Below are positions 1 to 8,193 of a stretch of DNA of 64,000 bases, piece after piece. A model generated the notes under the pieces. That model saw only the letters and a list, made by a program, of their open reading frames with translations, searched no databases and had not been told where the DNA came from. The translations under genes and the position numbers were made by a program. The stretch comes from Lysinibacillus mangiferihumi (lineage in GTDB: Bacteria > Bacillota > Bacilli > Bacillales_A > Planococcaceae). How positions within the stretch are numbered: position 1 is the first letter of the stretch; each line of letters opens with the position of its first letter. The DNA lies in assembly GCF_003049665.1 (NCBI RefSeq), contig NZ_PYWM01000002.1, positions 124,001 through 188,000 of the forward strand. Reading direction: 5' to 3'.

Positions 1-2
1 TA

Positions 3-797
3 GTTTCAACTATTCAAAGCTATTTATCCTCAATCAGTTTAATTGGTCCAACGATAGCAGGAATATTAATTGCGTTTTTTTCACCAAGGGCATCCTTTGT
101 AATAAACTTAACTGCTTTTATAATTTCGGCTCTTTTTATAATGAAGATAACCAAAGATACTCCAGTTAGCGATTCTAGGCTAGAATCATTTTGGAAGAAA
201 ATAAGTTCGGGGTGGGTTTATTTATTTAGAAATAAATCACTATTAAAATTGAATATAAGTAGAATCTTTTTAACTAGCTCTTTAGCAATTTATGTAATAG
301 TTAATTATTTATATTTAGCTAGTATGGGAAATCAAACAATTTTCAATATCACATTAACGTTTCCCATTTTGCTAGGTTTAGTTAATACGATTCAAGGAGC
401 TGGTGCATTAGTTGGAAGCTTTGTAATCAAGAAGAATAAAAAAAAAATCTCGAATAATTTAGAAAAGTTATTTATTTATTCTGGTGTGATTTTTGCGACC
501 GGTTTCATTTTATGGACTTTCGAAAATATAAACTCAATTATTCTAGGGAGCTTTTTAATAGGTATTGGATTGATTGTATGCAGAACTGGTATTTCTTTAA
601 TTGGTCAATCAATAACTGATTCAAGGTATATAGGTAGAGCAATTACAGTTGGAGATGCAATGGCGAGACTTAGCAATATTACAGTTACGAGTCTTACATC
701 CATATTAATTATATATTTTAGTCCTAAATTATTATTAAGTTTAAGTGCTATACTAGCAATTGCGATTTCTATAAATTATCTTGAAAGGAAAGGTTGA
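3..797 (+). CDS. MFS transporter, C-terminal part (cut by window edge)
   Basis: The frame is open from base 3, so an internal ATG at 141 is not the real start and the 5' part lies outside the window. The first residues read like an MFS transmembrane segment (GPTIAGILIAFFSP), followed by a charged cytoplasmic loop and about six hydrophobic helices, as in the C-terminal half of a 12-TM major facilitator. The substrate cannot be told; an exporter is plausible beside a methyltransferase. Its TGA overlaps the beginning of the methyltransferase gene region, so the two are probably co-transcribed. Codon use is very AT-rich. Confidence 0.8.
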   Translation, partial: VSTIQSYLSSISLIGPTIAGILIAFFSPRASFVINLTAFIISALFIMKITKDTPVSDSRLESFWKKISSGWVYLFRNKSLLKLNISRIFLTSSLAIYVIVNYLYLASMGNQTIFNITLTFPILLGLVNTIQGAGALVGSFVIKKNKKKISNNLEKLFIYSGVIFATGFILWTFENINSIILGSFLIGIGLIVCRTGISLIGQSITDSRYIGRAITVGDAMARLSNITVTSLTSILIIYFSPKLLLSLSAILAIAISINYLERKG

Positions 798-802
798 GTA
801 AA

Positions 803-1593
803 ATGACAAATCAACCGATCGTATGTTCATTTCCTAAGCATAATACAGACACGATAAAGGAAAATTGGTATGAAGATTATTTTAATGATGATTATTGGAA
901 TCTTGTGTATTATTCTTGTTCATCAATAGAAATTACAGAAAATGAGCTATCTTTCATTACATCCATATTGGAAGAATCAAACGCATCTACAGTATTAGAT
1001 TTATTTTGTGGAATTGGAAGACACGCAAATAGATTAAGTGAAGAAGGTTATATTGTTACCGGTTTGGATATAGATCCAAATACAATAAAAATTGCAGAAA
1101 GTTCAAGTGAAAGTCATGTTGATTATATAGTTAGTGATGCAAGAGATTTTACTACAAATAATAAATATGATTGTTGTCTCTTAATGCAAACTTCTTTTGG
1201 CTATTTTTCAGATATAGAAAATCAAAAATTAATCTCAAAAAAATTTATTCACTATTAAATGAAAATGGTATTCTTATTATCGATATACCAAATAGAGATA
1301 ATATGTTGAAAAATTTTAGATATAGAGATTGGGTAACAATAGACGATAAAACTTACGTTATATCGCACCAATTTGATTATATCAACAGTAGAAGAAATAC
1401 TGCTATGAAAGTTATTGATAAACAAGGACAAAGAGAGCAAACTCATAGCATAAGAATGTATTCAATTTCTGAAATGATCGCAATACTAGAAAATAGTAAT
1501 TTTGTGGTACAAAAATTGTTTGGAGATTTTACTATAAGCAATGTTCGTTTTAATAATGATTATAGAAGATTACAATTAGTTGCTCAAAAGTAG
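803..1593 (+). pseudogene. Class I SAM-dependent methyltransferase, split by a -1 frameshift
   Basis: ATG 803 follows a GGAAAGG ribosome binding site (a TTG at 794 is in the same frame). Residues 65-74 (LDLFCGIGRH) are the SAM-binding motif I and an acidic residue near 89 (GLDID) fits motif II. The frame stops at 1258, but the rest of the fold (NENGILIIDIP onwards) continues in the -1 frame to the TAG at 1593. The switch falls at seven A's (1237-1243) that lie in the zero frame as A AAA AAA. It is either a broken gene (8 to 7 A's) or one expressed by ribosomal or transcriptional slippage. It belongs to the same broad methyltransferase type as the gene at 17710. Confidence 0.75.
1237..1243 (+). 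other. Slippery heptamer A AAA AAA at the methyltransferase frame switch
   Basis: The seven A's are read in the upstream frame as tcA AAA AAA ttt, the X XXY YYZ arrangement needed for tandem -1 slippage. After -1 slippage the product reads Ser-Lys-Lys-Ile-Tyr-Ser-Leu-Leu and continues smoothly into the methyltransferase C-terminal half. I see no strong stimulatory stem-loop just downstream. Confidence 0.55.
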
Positions 1594-1602
1594 GTGGAGT
1601 AT

Positions 1603-1989
1603 TTGATTTTAAATGATAGATTTATTCAAAACTTGATTTTAGATCATGCTAGGAAACCAAGAAATTATGGTAAGTTAGAAAATGCAGCTATATTTGAATC
1701 TAGTAATCCAGGTTGTAACGATGTAGTTTTAATTTATTATAAATATGTGAATCAAAAATTAGTTTTTACGTTTGAAGCTTTAGGGTGTACATTATCACGT
1801 GCATGTGCTTCAATCTTATTGGAAGAAATAAATGGAAAATGTTTAATGGAAATTAGCGAGTATGGTAAAGGTTATTTAGAAGAGATTATTGGTTCTAAAA
1901 TTATTAATAGTCGACCTAGATGTTCAACTTTGGCATTAAATACCGTGACGAGTATAGTTAAAGAATTGACATATACTACAATTAAATGA
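1603..1989 (+). CDS. SufU/NifU-like iron-sulfur cluster scaffold homolog
   Basis: The TTG at 1603 is preferred because AGGTGGAG sits just upstream at 1592-1599; a GTG at 1594 overlaps that site. The 128-residue product carries the SufU/IscU pattern: NPGCND (Cys38, Asp40), a second Cys62 in LGCTLS and a third Cys107 in RPRCSTL, which are the cluster or zinc ligands in SufU. It is shorter than the usual ~145-residue SufU. It starts 9 bases after the methyltransferase stop, so it is in the same transcription unit. The company of a methyltransferase and MFS transporter, and not sufCDS, suggests a specialised role. The family call is firm; the function is inference. Confidence 0.75.
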   Translation: MILNDRFIQNLILDHARKPRNYGKLENAAIFESSNPGCNDVVLIYYKYVNQKLVFTFEALGCTLSRACASILLEEINGKCLMEISEYGKGYLEEIIGSKIINSRPRCSTLALNTVTSIVKELTYTTIK

Positions 1990-2109
1990 TAGTAATTGAA
2001 GGTTATCCATTAGTAGTTATTACAAAATAAAACTTACTGTATATAAAGCCTTGAAATGCTGGTATTCTAGATTTTTGGGGTTTATTCTTTTTATTAAAAA
2101 TATTCATGA

Positions 2110-2601
2110 AAGCTTGGTAATGAGGTATGGAATGTGTATAATTCTATTCATTTTGAGCTTGATATTTTAAGCGAATCAGGCGCCATTTCTAATAAAGATC
2201 AAAGAAATGTTTCGCTAATTTTGAGTGTCGAAGCTATTTAACAAATTCAAATTAATGATGTTATATATTTTGAAGAAGAACTAGCTATTTTAGAATTTTA
2301 TAAGTCGTTGTTTCTATGGAAAAAAAGAATCAAAGAAAACGAACTACTAGCATTCCATTATTACTCAGTAGAGTATGATGAATATGATGATGGAGCGATT
2401 ATTTCTTTGATCCCTTTTTCTAATAAAGCACGGGTAAAATCCATTTGGGCAAAATCTAATATTTATAATGTTTTTGACTTAGATTATATTGTAAATGAAT
2501 TTTTAGCTTTAGAGAAAAAACTTAAAGAAGCTATTGAAATTTACTTTAATATTGAATTAGGCAAGTTTATTAAACATATTCCGTATAGTACAAAAGGTTA
2601 G
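2110..2601 (+). pseudogene. Decayed hypothetical protein gene with internal stop
   Basis: From 2110 one frame reads as convincing protein up to 2601 except for a TAA at 2239-2241, and no start codon with a ribosome binding site is seen upstream (a TGA at 2107 closes the frame). The last 97 codons are open from a TTG at 2308, but that TTG has no proper ribosome binding site. The peptide is acidic and aromatic (for example VEYDEYDDGAIISLIPFSNKA). I do not recognise the family. Confidence 0.55.
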
Positions 2602-2931
2602 TTTTTTGGCAAGTTGACGAAAGCTAAAAAATACTACAGTGTACCGTTTGATAGTCAGATTCAAACAATTTTGATGGGGGTTACTATATGACTGAAATAC
2701 TTTTAGTGTTGAACTATCAAAATAAGTTTTATACTATGAGGAATACATTGCCGAATATACTGCTAAAAATATATAAACTAAATTAATAAACCGAATGCTG
2801 AAATTAAGGACGCTTGTAGTACCTATAATTTGCATTCGGTTTATTTCGTCTAGCTACTATATTTTGGCTATAACTCTTTGTTGAAGTAGTTACTATTTTA
2901 AGTGATACTAGGATTAAATAAACCCTTATTG
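2602..2931. other. Intergenic region with one long inverted repeat
   Basis: No credible gene seen. It contains the inverted repeat at 2785-2845 and otherwise AT-rich sequence. Confidence 0.6.
2785..2845. terminator. Long inverted repeat, possible terminator of the minus-strand GNAT gene
   Basis: AATAAACCGAATGC (2785-2798) is perfectly complementary to GCATTCGGTTTATT (2832-2845), with a 33-base loop that is itself partly self-complementary. It lies beyond the 3' end of the acetyltransferase gene at 2932. A degenerate copy of one arm (taaaccgaacgc) is near 3590, so it may be a repeat element instead. Confidence 0.45.
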
Positions 2932-3459
2932 TTACAAACGGCTTGCCTCCGAATCGCTCCAATTATAATAAACAAACTTTAATTTTTGTCCATTCATTGC
3001 AAATTCTTCAGAACTTGTGCCAGTGTATATAAATCCATTTTTTTTTAATACTTTTTGTGAAGCTATATTGTTTGTTGTTGTTTTCGCAGCAATTTGTCGA
3101 ATGCCTTTATTGCTCGCGATTGTTAATAATAACTTTACCGCTTTATTAGCAATGCCTTTACCGATATGTTCATCGCCAACTCGATAACCGATATGACCTA
3201 GCTGTTGATTTTTATCTATATCGGTTAAATTTATACGCCCAACGATTTGTCCAAGTTCATTTTTGATTAAATAGAAATAAGATAGCTCTTGCTCTTGTTC
3301 ATTTATTAGCATAAGGTTTTTCTTTTGAAAATTTTTAAAATCATAATAATCATCGCCACGACTTGGTACCATTTTTTCAAAATATGCCCGATTTTTAAGC
3401 TCAAATACATATAAATTTTCCATATCATCGTATGCCAATTGGTTTAATGTAATATTCAT
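2932..3459 (-). CDS. GNAT acetyltransferase, RimJ/RimL type
   Basis: A 175-residue GNAT-fold protein. The acetyl-CoA-binding region is seen in the middle (GYRVGDEHIGKGIANKAVKLL), followed by the typical N-IASQKVLKKNGF segment of the RimJ/RimL branch. Proteins of this branch acetylate N-termini or amine-bearing small molecules; the substrate here is unknown. AAGGAG seven bases before the ATG at 3459 supports the start. It stands alone, transcribed away from the Dps gene. Confidence 0.85.
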   Translation of the reverse strand: MNITLNQLAYDDMENLYVFELKNRAYFEKMVPSRGDDYYDFKNFQKKNLMLINEQEQELSYFYLIKNELGQIVGRINLTDIDKNQQLGHIGYRVGDEHIGKGIANKAVKLLLTIASNKGIRQIAAKTTTNNIASQKVLKKNGFIYTGTSSEEFAMNGQKLKFVYYNWSDSEASRL

Positions 3460-3790
3460 AGAGTCTCCTTTTTTGGAAAGATGTGTCCAACGTTTTATTT
3501 CATTATACAGATAAATTGTATTGCATGTAATATATTGCCTGTTTCTTTAGAGACTTATTTCTTTAATGAAATTTAACTTACTGTAAACCGAACGCTATAA
3601 ATTATGCTTTTTCTAAAGTATCTAATGTAGGGTTCTTTTTATTTTTTTTCGATGCCAATCGTACATAGTGTATTAAGATTTTTACCCTTTTTGTTATTTT
3701 TTTATTTTATTTAAGGTGTCTACTTGACAGGATTCGACAGTATATTGCATACTGAAATTATATAAATAACAATAATTTGGAGGGGTAATT
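3460..3790. other. Intergenic region between GNAT and dps
   Basis: No gene seen. The end nearest dps contains TGTCTACTTGACAGGA (3717-3732), which has an almost perfect inverted partner at 7123-7138, and AT-rich sequence that could hold the dps promoter; I could not fix a -10 box with good spacing. Confidence 0.5.
3717..3732 (+). repeat. IS-end-like inverted repeat, left member
   Basis: TGTCTACTTGACAGGA matches the reverse complement of 7123-7138 at 15 of 16 positions. The pair faces inward around 3.4 kb. This looks like terminal repeats left by IS3-type elements, but no transposase lies next to either copy. Confidence 0.4.
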
Positions 3791-4240
3791 ATGCCACAAG
3801 ATTTAAACAAGGAATTGAATAAACTCGTAGCAACATGGTCGGTACTGTATACGAAACTACATAACTATCATTGGTATGTAACCGGGAATGCCTTTTTTAC
3901 ACTCCATGCAAAATTTGAAGAATTATACAATGAGGTTACATTAAATTTTGATGATACGGCTGAACGTATTCTATCCAAAGGTGGCGAGCCTGTCGCTACT
4001 TTAAAAGAATACCTTGAGTTATCCTATGTAGAAGAAGCAACGGGAAAAGAGACAGCAGAGGAAATGGTCGCAACTACTATTTCGGACTTCGAAAAACAAA
4101 TGCAAGCTATCAATAATACGATGCAGCTTGCTGCAGAAGAAGGCGATGACCGTACAGAAGATTTGCTTAATGCGATGTATCAATCCCTTGAAAAACATAC
4201 TTGGATGTTAAAAGCCTTTCTTGATAAAAAAAGCGCTTAA
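3791..4240 (+). CDS. dps: Dps/ferritin-like iron-storage and DNA-protection protein
   Basis: A 149-residue Dps-family protein. Dps forms dodecamers that oxidise Fe(II) with peroxide and shield DNA. The inter-subunit ferroxidase ligands are all visible with the family spacing: His27, His39, Asp54 and Glu58. The ATG follows TTGGAGGGG. A strong terminator follows at 4248. Transcription alone and proximity to a YflT-type stress protein fit a stress-response role. In Bacillus such genes are controlled by PerR or SigB; I see no clear PerR box. Confidence 0.93.
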   Translation: MPQDLNKELNKLVATWSVLYTKLHNYHWYVTGNAFFTLHAKFEELYNEVTLNFDDTAERILSKGGEPVATLKEYLELSYVEEATGKETAEEMVATTISDFEKQMQAINNTMQLAAEEGDDRTEDLLNAMYQSLEKHTWMLKAFLDKKSA

Positions 4241-4247
4241 AATACAG

Positions 4248-4290
4248 AGCACTTGGAGTTTAGTTAAAGCTCCAAGTGCTTTTTTAATTT
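4248..4290 (+). terminator. Rho-independent terminator after dps
   Basis: AGCACTTGGAG (4248-4258) pairs with CTCCAAGTGCT (4270-4280), followed by a run of T's. Confidence 0.85.
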
Positions 4291-4377
4291 TTGGGGGACA
4301 AGCAATATGACAAATAGGCAACAGAATAATAATTGAGATGACAATTATTACAGTTGTATAAAGGATGCATAAAAAGG

Positions 4378-4402
4378 GTTTTTTCTTAAAGTGTCTGGGT
4401 AC
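4378..4402 (+). promoter_or_regulatory. Possible SigB promoter of the YflT-like gene
   Basis: GTTTTT (4378-4383), 13 bases, then GGGTAC (4397-4402) resembles the SigB consensus GTTTAA-N12-15-GGGTAT. It lies 38 bases before the start of a protein from a SigB-controlled family. Confidence 0.5.
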
Positions 4403-4439
4403 ATACATAGTAAGCCTTACAAATTAGGAGGAATTGAAC

Positions 4440-4949
4440 ATGATGAATGAACAAAACCCAAAAATTGAAGTTGCACATACGAGAGAAGAGATGTTTCACA
4501 TTTTAAAATGTATGCGCATGGAAGGTTACCACACGGATGAAATCCATATTATTGCAAGAGAAGCTAGTGATTTGGAAGATGTCAAATGGAACGCTGATGT
4601 GAAAACCCACGAAGCTGGTAATTGGTTTGACCAAATTAAATCATGGTTTACAGGAGAAACAGCGGTCACAGAAGGATTAAAACGTTTTGATTTGACAGAG
4701 GGTCAGACAGCATATTACGCACAACTTGTGGAAGAAGGGGCCATTGTATTATATGCGGAACATGATGACAACATCGATCCAACATGGGCTACACTTGGCG
4801 TCGAATCACAACGTACACAACTTGATGCGTTGGATACACGTGTCACGCCACCTGAATCGATTGTGGATGAGACACCAGCTCAACGTGAGGAACGCTTAAA
4901 GGCTGAAGAGCGTATGAATGATGCTGAACAAATGAGAAGATATTTGTAG
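4440..4949 (+). CDS. YflT-type general stress protein
   Basis: ATG 4440 (followed by a second ATG) has TAGGAGGA seven bases upstream; an earlier TTG at 4434 lies too close to that site. The N-terminal ~110 residues match the heat-induced stress protein YflT domain (KIEVAHTREEMFHILKCMRM, then GYHTDEIHIIA and a C-terminal EGAIVLYAE segment). The C-terminal tail is charged and rich in Glu and Arg. The family's biochemical role is unknown; members belong to the SigB regulon in Bacillus, consistent with the promoter candidate upstream. 169 or 170 residues. Confidence 0.75.
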   Translation: MMNEQNPKIEVAHTREEMFHILKCMRMEGYHTDEIHIIAREASDLEDVKWNADVKTHEAGNWFDQIKSWFTGETAVTEGLKRFDLTEGQTAYYAQLVEEGAIVLYAEHDDNIDPTWATLGVESQRTQLDALDTRVTPPESIVDETPAQREERLKAEERMNDAEQMRRYL

Positions 4950-5028
4950 TTAACTATAATACTAGTATTTTATAAGTGATCTGTATTGTTGCGGAAAACG
5001 CTCACCGCGGACATCAATGTTAATAGTA

Positions 5029-5148
5029 GAAAAAAGTGAAATTGATTGTAGTAAACTTCACATAAATACGAATAGCAGAGCGAGCGTAGTAAAAGCTTAC
5101 CTCTGCTATTCGTATTTTTGATTTCAAAATCAATCCTTTCACCTTTTT
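5029..5148. repeat. 120-bp imperfect palindrome
   Basis: The core is a perfect 17-bp stem (AAATACGAATAGCAGAG at 5064-5080 with its complement at 5101-5117). Outside it, gtgaaattgatt near 5035-5047 pairs imperfectly with aatcaatcctttcac at 5129-5143. No long T run follows. It could be a MITE-like element or a processed RNA structure. Confidence 0.55.
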
Positions 5149-5422
5149 ACGCTTAATTATTTCAATTATAATACTTTCAATAAAGGTTTAGATGCTAATA
5201 AGGCGGTTGCTGATGCTAATATGGCTACTTCTGAAGCGAATACAGCCAAACAAGGGGCTTTAGATGCAACAGTACATAGTCAAACAGCTCTAACTTCAAT
5301 GCAATCGCTCATAAATAAATAGATAAATAAACAACGGTCAAGCAATAAATTTATCAAATGGCTCAGTGACAGAGGGTGAAGCTTTAGGATTGTTAATTTT
5401 AGTGGTACAACGAACTCTCTAA
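5149..5422 (+). pseudogene. Phage-like coiled-coil protein remnant
   Basis: One frame (to the TAG at 5320) reads as an Ala/Asn-rich helical repeat (DANKAVADANMATSEANTAK). A second frame (to TAA 5422) continues with NNGQAINLSNGSVTEGEALG, a style common in phage baseplate or tail-fibre proteins. There is no start codon with a ribosome binding site. I read it as the frameshifted 3' end of a phage structural gene; the identification is by style only. Confidence 0.45.
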
Positions 5423-5425
5423 GAT

Positions 5426-5469
5426 AGAAAATGACCAAGGTAGCTTAATTGCTGTCTTGGTCATTTTCT
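5426..5469. terminator. Bidirectional terminator
   Basis: AGAAAATGACCAAG (5426-5439) pairs perfectly with CTTGGTCATTTTCT (5456-5469). It ends just 3' of the minus-strand gene at 5479 and also closes the phage-like remnant. Confidence 0.75.
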
Positions 5470-5478
5470 AATTTAAGA

Positions 5479-5799
5479 TTAAAAATTTACATAACTAACT
5501 TCATCACTGTCTGGGTCATAATATTGAAAATTATTTATTCCGTGTTTTTCTTGTAAGTATTCTTTTACTATTTCTATATCTTTACCAAAAGTAGGAAATG
5601 GAGTGCTTCCGAATCTTATTAAATAAGGCTCTTCTTCAGATATAGAAGCGTAGAGTATTTCTTTATCATCGTATTGAAAATCGACATTCCATCCTCTATA
5701 ACAAATCAAATAAGTTCCATCGTCTCTTAGTCCGCATTTATCTTTATAATAAACGATATTAACATTACATATTTTGTTATTTATCAAAAATGAATCCAT
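5479..5799 (-). CDS. Hypothetical protein, 106 aa
   Basis: AAAGGAG upstream of the ATG at 5799 and a terminator beyond the stop support a real gene. The product is acidic and aromatic-rich with alternating short strands and a helix near the C-terminus (FGKDIEIVKEYLQEKHG). No family is recognised; size and composition are like those of small immunity-type proteins but nothing proves that. Confidence 0.6.
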   Translation of the reverse strand: MDSFLINNKICNVNIVYYKDKCGLRDDGTYLICYRGWNVDFQYDDKEILYASISEEEPYLIRFGSTPFPTFGKDIEIVKEYLQEKHGINNFQYYDPDSDEVSYVNF

Positions 5800-6105
5800 G
5801 TTGTTGTACTCCTTTATAAACTTTAATTACCAAATGTATTTTAATGTAAATTTTTGATTAAGTACATAATTATTTTAATTTAGAGCTTGATCCGCTGTTT
5901 ACGGAATCGTAAGTAAGGTTGCAGGAGAATTCGGGAATTAATCACTCTCTCCTTCTGTATTTTTATAAAATATATAAACTTTATATATGTATTTTTGTTA
6001 ATTTATACCTTATTATAAAATTATAGGTAATTTTGTTGTTTGTAAAAAACTTAGTATGACTTACGTAATTGCCTATACAAAAATAGTAGATGGAGGTAGA
6101 AATTA
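5800..6105. other. Intergenic region, nothing clear
   Basis: AT-rich spacer between divergent genes. No gene, terminator or known regulatory RNA recognised. Confidence 0.5.
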
Positions 6106-7080
6106 ATGGCAAGAATTGTAGAAAAGATTGATGAAATTACAGGGAAAACAGAGAAAGACTTACAGTTGAAAGAGCAATTTGGTTTCCTTCAAAAAATGGC
6201 ACAAGCAAAGTGTGAGCAATTTAGAGCAGAACTTCAAAATATGTTTGTAAGTGGTGGGACTAAAGAACTTGAAATTGTAGGGAATCGGGCGATGTCTTAT
6301 CACGACATGCAGCATGTGGATTTAAGTTCCAAATCTTCAGATTCAATTAAAAAGGCAATTGAGATGTTTTTTAAAGGCAAAGAGGGAGTAATTGAGGGTT
6401 TCAAAAGCATAGTTGAAACAGCTTTAGATACTCTGATTGGGAACAGTTCCATGGGAGAATATGAAGAAAAAATGTTTTTTGTTTATCCTGAAAACTTCGC
6501 GATTGTACGAGTAGATGTTAAATTTTATAAGTATACATTCTCATCCAAAGGTATTATTGCAGATACTGAAAATATCTTCTGCTATACCATGGCAAAATCA
6601 ATTGTGGATCATAAGAAGTTATCTATTGATGAGCTTTTATATTTGGTGACAGAAATGATTGGTGCGGATAACATTAGTGAGGTTAAAGCATTTATAAAAG
6701 AACTGAGAGAAATATGGAAGATGCTTGAAACAGAAGATACAGATAGTACCCTATTAAAATATCAACTTGCAGATGCACCGCAAACAGTTTTAAAAACTAG
6801 CTCAAATAATAATTTGCCTTCAGTTTCGAATATTAAAGAATTAAAAGAATTCGCAGAAGAAAGAAGTTGGATTGTGAAGGAAGTGTTATCTGATAGACTC
6901 GAAATAAAGAATTACGAGATTGAAAAATTCTTCTCTCAGAAAGAGAATCCGAAGTTTGTACTTGCTAATGATTCAGCATTGAAGGAAGATTACCAAAGAT
7001 GGGCCGAGATGATTTATAAAATCGATGAAGCATATGGGAAAGATAAAAATGAGGAAACTAATCCCGTGATCCATTCTTAA
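6106..7080 (+). CDS. Hypothetical protein, 324 aa
   Basis: ATG 6106 follows GATGGAGG. The protein is mostly helical and charged, with no signal peptide or membrane segment. A Lys-rich helix at about 65-105 (SDSIKKAIEMFFKGKEGVIE) precedes a beta-rich part around 125-160 (EKMFFVYPENFAIVRVDVKF). No family or catalytic motif is recognised. The hairpin at 7165 is its likely terminator. It lies in a patchy accessory region. Confidence 0.65.
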   Translation: MARIVEKIDEITGKTEKDLQLKEQFGFLQKMAQAKCEQFRAELQNMFVSGGTKELEIVGNRAMSYHDMQHVDLSSKSSDSIKKAIEMFFKGKEGVIEGFKSIVETALDTLIGNSSMGEYEEKMFFVYPENFAIVRVDVKFYKYTFSSKGIIADTENIFCYTMAKSIVDHKKLSIDELLYLVTEMIGADNISEVKAFIKELREIWKMLETEDTDSTLLKYQLADAPQTVLKTSSNNNLPSVSNIKELKEFAEERSWIVKEVLSDRLEIKNYEIEKFFSQKENPKFVLANDSALKEDYQRWAEMIYKIDEAYGKDKNEETNPVIHS

Positions 7081-7122
7081 CTAATATTATGCAACAATTG
7101 ATCACTTTCCATCTGAACTACA

Positions 7123-7138
7123 TCCCGTCAAGTAGACA
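7123..7138 (-). repeat. IS-end-like inverted repeat, right member
   Basis: TCCCGTCAAGTAGACA is the inverted partner (15 of 16) of 3717-3732. Confidence 0.4.
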
Positions 7139-7164
7139 GTGGAAATAACAAAAAATATACTAAG

Positions 7165-7199
7165 CGGCTTGAGTTATGAATTCTAAAGGACTCAAGCCG
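7165..7199 (+). terminator. Hairpin downstream of the 6106 gene
   Basis: CGGCTTGAGT (7165-7174) pairs with ACTCAAGCCG (7190-7199), followed by TTTAATACCTTTT. It is a likely terminator, though it also sits close to the IS-end-like repeat. Confidence 0.5.
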
Positions 7200-7395
7200 T
7201 TTAATACCTTTTGCCCCACAATTTTAATACAGAGGTACTGCTAATCTCATATTTAGCTAAACCTCCATCTGTGAATAATTCCGTTGAGTGTAGTCTTCCA
7301 CAGCCGCTAATTTTAACTTTTTGAATAGTATTTACATGAAGTCGGAACAAATAACCAGGTGCTCATTTTTTATTGAGTACCTGGTTATTTGCAAA

Positions 7396-7704
7396 TTATA
7401 TATAATGACTAGGTTTTTTCTTATTATCTAAATAACGCTCTCTAGAATATTGTGTGAAATCTCTAAACAATTTTGAAAGTGAAGTAGGGTCAAGATTAAG
7501 ACTAGGCGGCATAACCTCAAATAATTGTGAATCATAAGATATGATTTTATCTGTATAAGAACCTAAAATAATAATTTTCAGTAATCCTATATCACCTAAG
7601 TGTTTATAATGTTCGCTTGTAATTATGATTTCTTGCTCTGGGTGCAATTTTAACCATCTTCTTACACGAAATTTATTCATATGGATATTATTGTTTAATT
7701 TCAT
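7396..7704 (-). CDS. Hypothetical protein, 102 aa
   Basis: The ATG at 7704 is preceded by GGGGGATAAAC, a moderate ribosome binding site. The product is basic at both ends with a hydrophobic stretch LLKIIILGSY in the middle. It has no recognised domain. Confidence rests on the intact frame and start context. Confidence 0.45.
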   Translation of the reverse strand: MKLNNNIHMNKFRVRRWLKLHPEQEIIITSEHYKHLGDIGLLKIIILGSYTDKIISYDSQLFEVMPPSLNLDPTSLSKLFRDFTQYSRERYLDNKKKPSHYI

Positions 7705-7780
7705 GATTTTGTTTATCCCCCTTCTATATTCCTATTTTAGGAAATAGGGAGTTAAAAGTATATAAAAAACAGACAACTAA

Positions 7781-7903
7781 TTAGTTATTTGTTTTATGTA
7801 CAGACTTGGACCCTTTAGCTTGTTCAATTACTTCTTCAAAAGCCGATTTAATTTCCTTAAGCGTATAACGAGCTTTTAGTAATTCTTGGGTTGTTTGTTC
7901 ATT
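7781..7903 (-). pseudogene. C-terminal fragment of a lost helical protein
   Basis: The minus strand from 7903 to the TAA at 7781 reads 40 protein-like residues (ARYTLKEIKSAFEEVIEQAK). A stop lies immediately upstream and there is no start codon, so it is a leftover 3' end. Confidence 0.35.
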
Positions 7904-8193
7904 TTAAAACTTCATTTAAATTTTGTCTATCACTGATATTAAATTATATTTAAAGAAAGTAAATCGAGTAAAAATTTTTATTTATTAAAGAAACTTCTTA
8001 TAAAGAGCGTTCAGCACCTTTTTATATTGTTTAAATGAGCTTGGTAGCCTTCCACAATCAATCGTCATAGTGAACCAGCTTTAGAAAATTGCTGGAATGG
8101 TAGATGGATGGAAATTGTTATACAAACGCTAGAGTTTTGAGGTATTATAAAACTTCTGGAGAGTAGAGTTTAATGAAAGAAAGGGAGTATTTT
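7904..8193. other. Intergenic region, nothing clear
   Basis: AT-rich sequence between a gene fragment and the GNAT gene. No feature recognised. Confidence 0.5.

Larger units (their letters stand above)
7081..7395. other. Intergenic region with IS-end-like repeat and hairpin
   Basis: No gene seen. It contains the repeat at 7123-7138 and the hairpin at 7165-7199; the remainder is featureless. Confidence 0.5.
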
